From positions 25,685-89,684 of the forward strand of contig NZ_JAMWZS010000006.1 of NCBI RefSeq assembly GCF_024282095.1: DNA of 64,000 bases. Direction: 5' to 3'. This document shows positions 19,601 to 26,122 of this stretch, in pieces. The translations under genes were made by a program, and so were the position numbers. The stretch comes from Nitrosomonas sp. Lineage in GTDB: Bacteria > Pseudomonadota > Gammaproteobacteria > Burkholderiales > Nitrosomonadaceae. Position 1 is the first letter of the stretch. The number at the start of each line of letters is the position of its first letter. Under the pieces are notes generated by a model. The model made no database searches. It saw only the letters and a program-made list of their open reading frames with translations, and had not been told where the DNA came from.

Positions 19601-22328
19601 GGTGCCCCGCTGACTTGCTGGTCAGGCTCACGTGCACTAGCCAGTCACGTTCTTCCGGTTTACGGATGAATTCGATGAGGCTTCTCAGCAGGATAGGCAA
19701 GAACACCACGCCTGCGACCAGCACAATCCACAACCATGCTGGCTCCGGGCCGAATAACCAGCCCCCGATTAGCAAGGCCAGTAATGAAGGTGACACAAGG
19801 CTGCGTCGCAGATTGTCGAATATTTTCCACATCGACAGCGCAGTCAATGGATTCGGTTGCCATTTTGCTTTCGATTCATTGGAGCCGGGTGGTCCGGGCA
19901 CGCGTGGAAGCAACCAGCCGGCAAGCTGCCAATCGCCGCGTATCCACCGGTGCCGTCGGCTAGCCTCCATGGCGTAACTGGCCGGATGCTCTTCAATGAG
20001 ATCGACATCGGTTACCAGTGCCGAACGCGCGTACCCGCTTTCCAGCAAGTCGTGACTGAGAATGAGATTTTCGGGGAAACGTCCATCAACGGCCTGACGA
20101 AAAGCGTCCACATCGTAAATGCCTTTTCCGACAAATGATCCTTCGCCGAAAATATCCTGGTAGACATCGGAGACTTCGCGTGAGTAGGGATCAATGCCTG
20201 ACTCACCCGCGAACAATTTTGTGAACTGCGACTGGCCTGCACTGGTCAGGCTGATCGAAGCGCGCGGTTGCAGGATTGCGTAGCCTTCGACGATGCGTCC
20301 GCAATCAGCGTCGTATACCGGCCGATTGAGCGGATGGGCCATGTTACCGATCAGGGTGCGTGCCGCATCGCGGGGAAGCTGCGTGTCGGTATCCAAGGTG
20401 ATGACATACTGAATCGATTCGAGTATGGATGTTTCTCCGACGATATCCGAGAACGCCGTTTTTGCGCCACCGCGCAGCAAGGCATTGAACTGCTCCAATT
20501 TGCCGCGTTTGCGCTCATACCCCATCCACACCTGTTCGTGTGGATTCCATACCCGTGGCCGGTGAAACAAATAGAAAATACACGGCCGGTCGTCAAGATA
20601 GGTGGCATTGAGCGCCTGAACGGCAGCGCGCGCATAGGCGAGTAATGCGTCGTCCTCCGGTTGCGTGCGCTGCCGCGCATCACGGAAATCCGTCAGCAAG
20701 GCAAAGAATAGATTGGGATCACGATTACCGAGATAGCGGATTTCCAGTGCTTCAAGAAGATCATCAACTTCTTGTGGTTTACTTAGCAAAGTGGGAACCA
20801 CGACCATGGTGCGGTGCGCCGCCGGAATACCGTGAGAGAAATCCAGTCGCGGCAACGTACGCGGCGACAGAATGAGCGTGACCAGCATATTTACCAGCGA
20901 GACTGCCAGTGCTGAAGCACCGATGACGCCGGTAATTGCAAAAAACCAGAAGCGCCAATCTCCCGGCCCGAGACCATCGAATGAGAAAAACACGGTCGAT
21001 GCCGCCAATGCGCTGAGCAACAGGATCGGACCAAGATAAAGCAACAGGTTGAAATGCCGGCTCGCACGACTGATCCGTAATTTCCACGGCAATCGGAAAC
21101 CGACTGCATGTTCCAGTATTGGTCGGCCGTGATCAATCAGGTAGTATCCAACATGCGCGGTACGGTCGTCGACACCCAGCCGTTCTGCCGCAGCTTGCGC
21201 CAGCGCAATGACTTTGCGGGTTACCGCCAATTCACTGTGCAAACTGCCTCTCGCGACATCCTCGATAACATGCCGGTAGCGGTCGCGGGTGGAAAAATCC
21301 TGGTGCGTGTGCATTTTCGCTGGATCTTCACGCAATGTCTGTTCGACAGCACTGAGCAATTCAACATAGTCCCGCCAATTCATGGTATCGATAAAACGCA
21401 GGCTACCGATGCTGTTGGCGATGGAAATCTGATTGGCCGCGGCGGTTCGACCTGCCGATTCTGACAGCTGTGTTGCAGTCACTCCCTGTTCTAACAGTTT
21501 TTGTTCGACCCAGGTTTGAACGAACGCCATGGCGGACCCTTGGGCCTGCAGTCGGGCATAAAATTCCTCCACAAACGGCGCGGTCAGCGGTACATCCGCA
21601 TTGGCAAACTCGGCCAGCAACTGAATCAGCTGTTTGGGCTCCTTTTCAGCCGCGGCAAGCATGCGATCCGCCCAACTGATGGCGGCGTTGAGCTCCTCGC
21701 GCCGGCGGGCGATACGCAGTGCAACACGGCGAAGATTTTCCAGTAACGCCAACTGCAGCATGATCGGAAATGCCCATAATTCGCCCAGCTTTAACGGCTC
21801 GACAGTCTGGTAGGCGGCGATGAATTGAGTGACGTTTTCCTTGTCGACACGACCATCCATGTGGGAAATCAGTTGTAAAGCCAAATCATAGATGCGGGGG
21901 AAACCGGCTGACGGGCCATCCGCTAATCGCGGCAACTGGCGGCTGTAACCGCGCGGCAAATGCCGGCGCGCCTGATTGATCTGTTGTTCGATGAGATAAA
22001 AATTATCCAGTAGCCACGCTTCAGCCGAAATAATGCGTTGTCCCGGCGCCGTTGCAACGGTCACGACGTCATATGCGGCGAGCAGAATACGTTCATTGTC
22101 CGCTAGCCGTGGCAACAACCGATCTGGCCCCGGATGTGGGTCGATCTTGTACTGCCCGGCCAACATGGCCCCTTGACGCTTCAATTGCTCGATACTGAAC
22201 AACTCGGAACGCAGTAACTCGGTATCGCGAGCGTTACGAAGCACATTCCGGGTGTGTGCCGAAAATCCGAACTCTTTAATATTGATAATATTCTCCTTGT
22301 TCGAATTCATGGTGATCAGCGTAGTCAC
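13626..22328 (-). CDS. ndvB: Cyclic beta-1,2-glucan synthase (NdvB/ChvB/Cgs type)
   Basis: A single 2900-residue membrane enzyme, close in length to Brucella Cgs (about 2870). The N-terminal part has several membrane segments and a glycosyltransferase core with the metal-binding DTDTQLPRDAA and the acceptor-site RHRWIRGDWQL. The middle is a glucoamylase-like region. The C-terminal part has two carbohydrate-binding modules and a GH94-like phosphorylase domain ending in GRGGWTWYTGAAGWMYR. In the known enzymes the N-terminal part elongates a protein-bound UDP-glucose-derived chain and the GH94 domain sets ring size. The product is a periplasmic osmoregulated glucan. The first possible start is GTG (22328); an ATG at 22310 is equally likely. 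No ndvA/cgt exporter is adjacent. It is monocistronic as far as seen. Confidence 0.9.
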   Translation of the reverse strand: MTTLITMNSNKENIINIKEFGFSAHTRNVLRNARDTELLRSELFSIEQLKRQGAMLAGQYKIDPHPGPDRLLPRLADNERILLAAYDVVTVATAPGQRIISAEAWLLDNFYLIEQQINQARRHLPRGYSRQLPRLADGPSAGFPRIYDLALQLISHMDGRVDKENVTQFIAAYQTVEPLKLGELWAFPIMLQLALLENLRRVALRIARRREELNAAISWADRMLAAAEKEPKQLIQLLAEFANADVPLTAPFVEEFYARLQAQGSAMAFVQTWVEQKLLEQGVTATQLSESAGRTAAANQISIANSIGSLRFIDTMNWRDYVELLSAVEQTLREDPAKMHTHQDFSTRDRYRHVIEDVARGSLHSELAVTRKVIALAQAAAERLGVDDRTAHVGYYLIDHGRPILEHAVGFRLPWKLRISRASRHFNLLLYLGPILLLSALAASTVFFSFDGLGPGDWRFWFFAITGVIGASALAVSLVNMLVTLILSPRTLPRLDFSHGIPAAHRTMVVVPTLLSKPQEVDDLLEALEIRYLGNRDPNLFFALLTDFRDARQRTQPEDDALLAYARAAVQALNATYLDDRPCIFYLFHRPRVWNPHEQVWMGYERKRGKLEQFNALLRGGAKTAFSDIVGETSILESIQYVITLDTDTQLPRDAARTLIGNMAHPLNRPVYDADCGRIVEGYAILQPRASISLTSAGQSQFTKLFAGESGIDPYSREVSDVYQDIFGEGSFVGKGIYDVDAFRQAVDGRFPENLILSHDLLESGYARSALVTDVDLIEEHPASYAMEASRRHRWIRGDWQLAGWLLPRVPGPPGSNESKAKWQPNPLTALSMWKIFDNLRRSLVSPSLLALLIGGWLFGPEPAWLWIVLVAGVVFLPILLRSLIEFIRKPEERDWLVHVSLTSKSAGHPIALALLTLILLPYDTLISLSAILRSGLRMLFTRHGLMLWHLPSYTRRNACRTLVDFVKEMWIAPTVAIALGLALASSRPTELLFCAPVLLAWLLSPVVAWWISKPLLSTAPQLTSDQRIFLRASARRTWRFFAQFVSAQDNWLPPDNFQEYPAPAIATRTSPTNIGMSLLADLAAYDFGYIAAGEFLRLVQNTLETMEKLERYLGHFYNWYDTRTLKPLHPQYVSSVDSGNLAGSLLTLQAGLIELKHQPILSANAFHGLQDTLRVLVEHVPVSPISDLAKKIEALEAHLRTLTVNGPTHTLATIDSLLDEMHHISEEMIACLPADIDIDGELYYWAQAFDQQIRSLQDDLRYLVPEPQPFNHIPTLAELAGSNAADMQTRLSAGAAKGALERIRVINALADRCRKLAVMDFEFLYDTSRDLLAIGYDVGERRRDQSCYDLLASEARLASFLLIAQGQIPQKHWFALGRLLTSHGGDVSLISWSGSMFEYLMPRLIMPGYDNTLLEQTCQAAVSRQVEYGRQRDVPWGISESCYNATDINQVYQYRAFGVPGLGFKRGLGDDLVIAPYASALALTMMPREACRNLQTLAASGLLGAYGFYEAVDFTPSRVPRGKTSAIVRTFMAHHQGMSLLAFEQVLLNCPMQRRFMSDPLVQATKLLLQERIPKKGATLHPHAAEVSAAARPAVPESGTIMRVFTDPNTPIPEVHLLSNGQYHVMATHAGGGYSRWRDLAVTRWREDATSDGWGTFIYLRDRDSGRYWSTAYQPTLRKADHYEAIFVQGRAEYRRRDHAIETHTEISVSPEDNVEIRRVTLTNQSSRTRHIEVTSYAEVVLAPLNSDLAHRAFSNLFVQTEIVRDRQAILCTRRRRTPREQIPWMFHLLAAPGTVIDEPSYETDRTQFIGRGRTAANPVVLDASNRASNLSNTDGSVLDPIVAIRRTITLLPDESATLQIISGVASTREAALGLLDNYCDRHFVERAFEMAWFQSQEVLRNLNATEADAQVYGRLASSVIYSNALRRAAPSMIARNQLGQSGLWRFAISGDLPIVLIRIGSLNRIDLIKQALQAHAYWRMKGLAADLVIVNEDFSGYRAVLHDQIMGLINAGPEAQIIDKPGGVFVRRTEELTEDERVLLQTVARIVFSDTAETLIEPLERRVSAERISDLLEPRLLPVAKSTSPLLTRELIFYNGLGGFTPDGREYVITLEPGKSTPAPWVNVIASPHIGTVVSECGSAYTWVENAHEFRLTPWHNDPLSDSSGETFYIRDEETGEFWSPTPLPSGGQSGYVCRHGFGYSVFEHDQTDISSELKIYVAMDAPVKFVVIKLHNHSKRPRRLSLTGYWELVLGEWRHTNLMHIVTEIDAHSGALYARNAYGREYAKRIVFAKVSEQARSVTGNRTEFIGRNGSLASPAAMRRKRLSGKTGAGLDPCAAIQTQIELAEGQAQEIVFIFGAAHDTEEAQQLIQQYGGLAGARQALEGVWGYWNHALGAVHVETPDPGLDVLTNGWLIYQTLSCRLWGRSGYYQSGGAYGFRDQLQDTMALIHATPWLAREQLIRCAERQFLQGDVQHWWHPPNGQGVRTHFSDDYLWLPYATCRYVLATGDTGILDESIHFLEGRELYPEEEAYYDQPQRSTEAASLYEHCVRAIKHGLRFGEHQLPLMGCGDWNDGMNLVGRDGKGESVWLAWFLYANLQVFTDLARSRGDAIFVDICAGQASLLRDHIEANAWDGDWYRRAYFDDGTPLGSSSNDECQIDSISQSWAVISGGDSARARQAMAAVDKRLIRRDTQLIQLFDPPFDKSELEPGYIKGYVPGIRENGGQYTHAAIWSTMAFAMLGDRERAWELFAMLNPVNHGRTPAEIERYKVEPYVMCADIYGAAPHLGRGGWTWYTGAAGWMYRLTVETLLGLQLEVDHLRMTPCIPAHWKSYSIHYRFRETFYHITIKCNGEKPNHEIHVTVDGTVVDSVGVDESGRPQGMIPLVDDHQEHHVEVDLK

Positions 22329-22382
22329 CGTTTTATGACTGGTGCTTGCGAGAAACTAATGCTGCGTGCTTACAGACTATCA

Positions 22383-22524
22383 GCAGGCCATTGAAAAACT
22401 ATCTGCGTTGCCGCTACGGTGTTAAAAACAGGCTCAAAATGCTCATTTATCACATATAAACTGCGCTTTTTCGCCTGTTTTTGCCTCGTATCGACTGTCT
22501 CGAAAACGTTTCTCAACGGTCTGT
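22383..22524 (+). repeat. MITE-like element, copy A
   Basis: A full-length ~140-bp copy running from GCAGGCCATTGAAAAAC to GTTTCTCAACGGTCTGT, with imperfect terminal inverted repeats and flanked by CA on both sides. The inner arms (AAACAGGC and GCCTGTTT) form a second nested inverted repeat. It lies about 55 bp upstream of the ndvB start. Confidence 0.82.
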
Positions 22525-22724
22525 CAGTCATCTATTGATCGCAATTTTTGTTATTTTTTTGGGAAAGGAATAGGGGTTATCAGCAAAAAATGGACAATAT
22601 GCTGTATGGCTGCACTTACGTTACTCCATTTTAAGTTTTGTGATGCTTTATATCTCCTTGGCATTTCCTTGACCGGTTTTATCATGACGCTGCTTAAATC
22701 TTAGTGACAGTATTCGGCAGTGTC

Positions 22725-22740
22725 TGTTCGGTATCGTACA
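22725..22740. promoter_or_regulatory. 16-bp palindromic operator, site 1
   Basis: TGTTCGGTATCGTACA fits the window-wide consensus TGTnCGnTAnCGnACA completely. It lies about 400 bp upstream of ndvB, with MITE copy A in between. Confidence 0.65.
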
Positions 22741-23019
22741 CAATGAGAAAAGTAACTCAGTGCCAATGGACTTGGGATTCGATCAGAAATTTATGAATGG
22801 CGGGGAGGTAATAACCTTGGTAGGCAAGTTGTATGTTGTCAAAACAATTTGAACAGACGATCGCCTAATTGGAGTGCATTAACTTAGAACGAAATTAGTA
22901 CACAGTGGAAGCAATCAGCCGATTTCCCAAGATTTTGTCTGAGACTCGGCTGCATTCGTTGTTTGGATTCCGGCAAGTGTTGCTTCCGTAGCAGCTACGT
23001 CATCAATCAAACGCGCAGA

Positions 23020-23433
23020 TCATCCATTTATTGTTGAGTAGTTCCAGTAAGAATGCATTTTTTTATTCCAGGATTTGTCTGCCATATCCGGCCAGTGCTT
23101 CTTGTCAAATCCCGGTGCATTTTTGAGACGACTTTTATCTACGTTGAGCACAAAGTGTTTTTTTTCTGTATGGAACTTCAATCTGTACCAGGGTACTGCA
23201 AAGAATTTACTTCCTATTCCAAGGACGCCGCCAAAGGACAGTACTGCATAACACACGCTGCCGGTCGCTATATCCAGCATGATTTCTTTAATGTTACCCA
23301 GGTCGTCACCGTTTTGGTTGCAGACATTCCTTCCAATCAGCGTATCAATACCCATCGGACGAACTCCAGATGCTTTGTTGTCACCTTTGTCTTGGTGATA
23401 AATAGCATAAGTATCGAAAACTTCGTAATTCAT
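23020..23433 (-). CDS. PRC-barrel domain protein
   Basis: The 137-residue protein starts at the ATG at 23433 (AGGAG six bases upstream), not at the earlier in-frame start. Its core has the PRC-barrel pattern: LIGRNVCNQNGDDLGNIKEI, then CYAVLSFGGVLGIGSKFFAV and PWYRLKFHTEKKHFVLNV. Stand-alone PRC-barrel proteins of this length are associated with stress responses and RNA- or photosystem-binding relatives; the precise role here is unknown. A near-perfect palindrome, GGATCCTAATGATATTCATT followed by AGATCC, lies at 23466-23491 in its leader and could be an operator or RNA hairpin. It belongs to the stress-gene region. Confidence 0.85.
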   Translation of the reverse strand: MNYEVFDTYAIYHQDKGDNKASGVRPMGIDTLIGRNVCNQNGDDLGNIKEIMLDIATGSVCYAVLSFGGVLGIGSKFFAVPWYRLKFHTEKKHFVLNVDKSRLKNAPGFDKKHWPDMADKSWNKKMHSYWNYSTING

Positions 23434-23465
23434 GCAAAACTCCTGTTTAAAATGATATTGGTAAA

Positions 23466-23491
23466 GGATCCTAATGATATTCATTAGATCC
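23466..23491. promoter_or_regulatory. Palindrome in the PRC-barrel leader
   Basis: GGATCcTAATGA and TCATTAGATCC form a near-perfect inverted repeat 33 bp upstream of the start codon, with one bulged base. It may be a repressor site or 5'-UTR hairpin. Confidence 0.5.
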
Positions 23492-23631
23492 TGACGTTAC
23501 ATCGTAATCGGGTCTACTGTTTAGATTAGAAATTAGACTCGCTAAGCTGACTCAGCATTTCTTATATTCAGTCTTTGAAATCAACAAAAACATACTTAAT
23601 TTTTGCTTCAATCCTGGTGAATAATTCCGAT

Positions 23632-24456
23632 CTAGCGTGCGCCAATGTTGCCGTTGTCATCGGAAAAGATGATTTCCACGCGCCGATTCAATTGGCGGCC
23701 CGCTTCAGTGCCGTTGCTGGCAACCGGGAAATCTTCACCATAACCTCGCGAATCAATCCGATTACTGCTGATACCACCATCTATCAAGGCCATTCGCACA
23801 GAATTGGCGCGTCGATCAGAAAGCTCCTGGTTATAACTGTGAGTGCCTGTGCTGTCGGTGTGGCCTTCAATTAACACCCTGCGCTGGGAGTATTGTCTGA
23901 GAAAATCGGCTACCTTTTGCACGGTGCGCATTCCACCTGATTCCAATTGCGCCATATTGGTACGAAACAACACATCATCCAGGGTAATCACCATGCCTCG
24001 TTCCGTTTTCTTAGCATTGAGTTCCTCCAGCTCCTTTTGTTGTTGAGCAATCAGTGCTTGATCAAATGCCACCTGCCGTTTGGATTCATCAGCCTCAGCC
24101 GTTCTCGCTTCCAGGAGGATTTGATCGCGTTTTCCGCCAGCATTGGTGACTGCTAGCTCAGCTGTTTTTGCTTTGGCAGTTTCTTGTGCAATTGCCACTT
24201 GTTGATTAGCCATATAGGCTAAGTGATTGACTGTGTTATCACTCTCTCTGTTGTTTAAAGCACGGTCTGCTTTTTCCAGAAAGTTGCCCGCTTCTTGCAA
24301 TTCAAGTGCCGCCATATTGGTGACTTGGGAATTTGCTCGTGCGCTGTTGTAATTGCCATGCGCTTCCATCAACGATGAATTTTGCGGTATCGAACTGCAG
24401 CCAGAAACAATAGCCGCGGTAATCAGACTCATAAAAAAGTACCAGTTTTTTTGCAT
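23632..24456 (-). CDS. OmpA-family lipoprotein with DUF4398 N-terminus
   Basis: The 274-residue protein starts at the ATG at 24456 (GGAG seven bases upstream). It has a lipobox (VSGC) and a helical DUF4398 region (residues ~35-130), then a charged coiled coil. A C-terminal OmpA/MotB peptidoglycan-binding domain contains LIEGHTDSTGTHSYNQELSD and RIDSRGYGEDFPV. It should sit in the outer membrane and bind meso-diaminopimelate in the cell wall. It follows the DUF4398 lipoprotein gene by about 18 bp and is surely co-transcribed with it. Such DUF4398-OmpA pairs are envelope-integrity genes. Operator site 2 lies upstream of the pair. Confidence 0.92.
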   Translation of the reverse strand: MQKNWYFFMSLITAAIVSGCSSIPQNSSLMEAHGNYNSARANSQVTNMAALELQEAGNFLEKADRALNNRESDNTVNHLAYMANQQVAIAQETAKAKTAELAVTNAGGKRDQILLEARTAEADESKRQVAFDQALIAQQQKELEELNAKKTERGMVITLDDVLFRTNMAQLESGGMRTVQKVADFLRQYSQRRVLIEGHTDSTGTHSYNQELSDRRANSVRMALIDGGISSNRIDSRGYGEDFPVASNGTEAGRQLNRRVEIIFSDDNGNIGAR

Positions 24457-24474
24457 GATAAACTCCACTGAAAA

Positions 24475-24882
24475 TTATTGGGTTTGACGATCTATTTCTT
24501 GGCGTAGCACGCGACTATCTTCCTGCAATGCGTCTGCTGCTTTCTGTGCCTTGGTTGAGCGTGCCAGTGTTCCAGCCAGCTTGGCATCAATCTGTGCCTG
24601 CTCTGCCAGTTCCCGGGCAAGTACATAATTTTTATCCACCATGGCACGCTCAGCAGCATCCATCTTTTCCATCGCGGACTTGAGCTGTAGCGGTGCAAAT
24701 TCATTGTCACCAGCGCTGAGAGCATTATTTACTGCAGTTCTCGAAACAGCTATCTGTTCAGTAGGGGCCGGAACGCTTGCGCAGCCAGCCATAAAAATTA
24801 CAGAGATGACGGTTACGCTAAGCGCTAGCGTCATTTGACGCGATTTTATGTGGTAAAAATTCTTGATCATTTTTTTATCCAT
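24475..24882 (-). CDS. DUF4398 lipoprotein
   Basis: The 135-residue protein is taken from the ATG at 24882, which has GGAG nine bases upstream; an earlier in-frame ATG at 24903 lacks one. The N-terminus ends in a lipobox (FMAGC), and the remainder is a helical DUF4398 domain (APLQLKSAMEKMDAAERAMV, ARELAEQAQIDAKLAG). It forms a two-gene operon with the OmpA-family lipoprotein downstream, and the two proteins share the DUF4398 region, so they may pair through it in the envelope. A stem (CAATTGTT...AACAATTG) spans 24901-24940 just upstream of the ribosome site. Confidence 0.88.
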   Translation of the reverse strand: MDKKMIKNFYHIKSRQMTLALSVTVISVIFMAGCASVPAPTEQIAVSRTAVNNALSAGDNEFAPLQLKSAMEKMDAAERAMVDKNYVLARELAEQAQIDAKLAGTLARSTKAQKAADALQEDSRVLRQEIDRQTQ

Positions 24883-25040
24883 TGAATTAGACTCCGAACA
24901 CAATTGTTGTAATGAACATTGATTGTTCTTGTAACAATTGACTCTTTATAAGAAATTCAGAAGATGAGCCCATTTTGTCAATCAAGCGATGCTAAGGTCA
25001 TCTCATGTTGATAATTAGATACCCTTCCTCAGTGGAAAAC

Positions 25041-25056
25041 AGTTCGCTAGCGCACA
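25041..25056. promoter_or_regulatory. 16-bp palindromic operator, site 2
   Basis: AGTTCGCTAGCGCACA fits the consensus TGTnCGnTAnCGnACA at all fixed positions except the first base. It lies 159 bp upstream of the DUF4398 lipoprotein ATG. Confidence 0.6.
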
Positions 25057-25310
25057 TAAAAATATAGGAAGGAATGGGATGGCGGTGCCAAAGCAATCAA
25101 TTGGTTTTTATGGTAATCGCATGGATGCTTGCTACTCAAGGCAAATGCCGGACACTTAGCACTTCAATCAACAACAAAGATCCTGAGTATTTCCACTAGA
25201 TCAGATTCATTGCATTGCGCATTGTCCAGAGGACAGATTGGAAGTGATCTGATTGTTTCAAAAATTTTTGTGGGTTTCCGGCAATCTTGGCATCGGTGAC
25301 AGGTTATCCA

Positions 25311-25341
25311 AAATAAAAAATCCCGCCTTTTAAGCAGGATT
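25311..25341 (-). terminator. Rho-independent terminator of the PEP-CTERM gene
   Basis: On the minus strand AATCCTGC, a TTAAAAG loop and GCGGGATT are followed by TTTTATTTT. It lies about 85 bp beyond the stop of the PEP-CTERM gene. Confidence 0.8.
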
Positions 25342-25424
25342 CTACTGAAATACCACATACAGATTCTGTGAAAAGGATGTGCAATAAAACTCACAAGCAC
25401 ATAAACAGGGTTGTCTCAGAAACT

Positions 25425-25880
25425 TTAGAATTCTTCCGCATTCCTGGAGAAAATCCTTTGCTTGTGCAGAAGATGCATCTGAGGCACTGCCATTTTTCTG
25501 TGGTGCAGCGTAAAACCCAACAATCCGATAACAATCAACAACATCGCGTATTTTTCTGGTTCGGGAGCTGGGAATGCACTTATATTTCCGGAATAAGAAC
25601 CCTCGCGGCCTAGGCTGGTAAGTTGGCTATGCACTACACGTGCAGGGCCATCCGCGGAGTCCGACCCCAAATAAATGAGTTCTGAATCATCACTAGCAAC
25701 AGGATTATCAAGATGCAATAATGAGGAACTATCGAAAACAATGCTGTTGTTGATGGCGTCCAAACTACTGGGAGAAAGGGGAGAAGGAACCGTTTGCATC
25801 AGCGCAGCACTCGTTGCTCCCGTACCCAGACCAAGCCATAGTACTACTGAAATAGCCATTATTTGTGAATTTTTATTCAT
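25425..25880 (-). CDS. PEP-CTERM sorting-signal protein
   Basis: The 151-residue protein starts at the ATG at 25880, three codons after a possible GTG. It has a Sec signal peptide, a low-complexity Ser/Asp-rich middle, and a C-terminal PEP-CTERM signal: FPAPEPEKYAMLLIVIGLLG followed by FTLHHRK. This is the exosortase (EpsH/XrtA-type) recognition motif for anchoring or release of exported proteins in exopolysaccharide-producing Gram-negatives. Unusually, about 22 residues follow the HHRK cluster; normally the protein ends within a few residues of it. No exosortase is encoded in the window. An intrinsic terminator follows. Confidence 0.87.
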   Translation of the reverse strand: MNKNSQIMAISVVLWLGLGTGATSAALMQTVPSPLSPSSLDAINNSIVFDSSSLLHLDNPVASDDSELIYLGSDSADGPARVVHSQLTSLGREGSYSGNISAFPAPEPEKYAMLLIVIGLLGFTLHHRKMAVPQMHLLHKQRIFSRNAEEF

Positions 25881-26015
25881 ATTTCCCACCGTTAAAGTTA
25901 GTATATTTTTTAAAAATTTTAAAAAATAGTAGTCATAGATTGGATAAAGAAATATAAATTTCGGTTGATTGCTTTAACTAAGGTTTTCTATTCATACGCT
26001 TCTTTAAATACAATT

Positions 26016-26087
26016 AATTAGAGCTTACTCAGAATTCTTACTTGACAGCGCATAACGGATCGCTGAATTTCTGAGTAAGCTCTAATT
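26016..26087. terminator. Long inverted repeat downstream of the RTX gene
   Basis: Positions 26016-26037 and 26065-26087 are reverse complements over about 22 bp with one extra T (core AGAGCTTACTCAGAA / TTCTGAGTAAGCTCT). The loop contains a smaller AGCG...CGCT repeat. It lies 35 bp beyond the stop of the large RTX gene and may act as terminator, or may be a palindromic mobile remnant. Confidence 0.6.
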
Positions 26088-26122
26088 ATGTCTCTCTCAT
26101 TGCAGGTAAGTCCAACACACAC

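Noticed and set aside
25164-25400. Open frame of 78 codons on the minus strand between the DUF4398 and PEP-CTERM genes
   Set aside because: It overlaps the terminator of the PEP-CTERM gene, has no ribosome site and has an unusual Cys/His/Arg composition. It is unlikely to be a gene.
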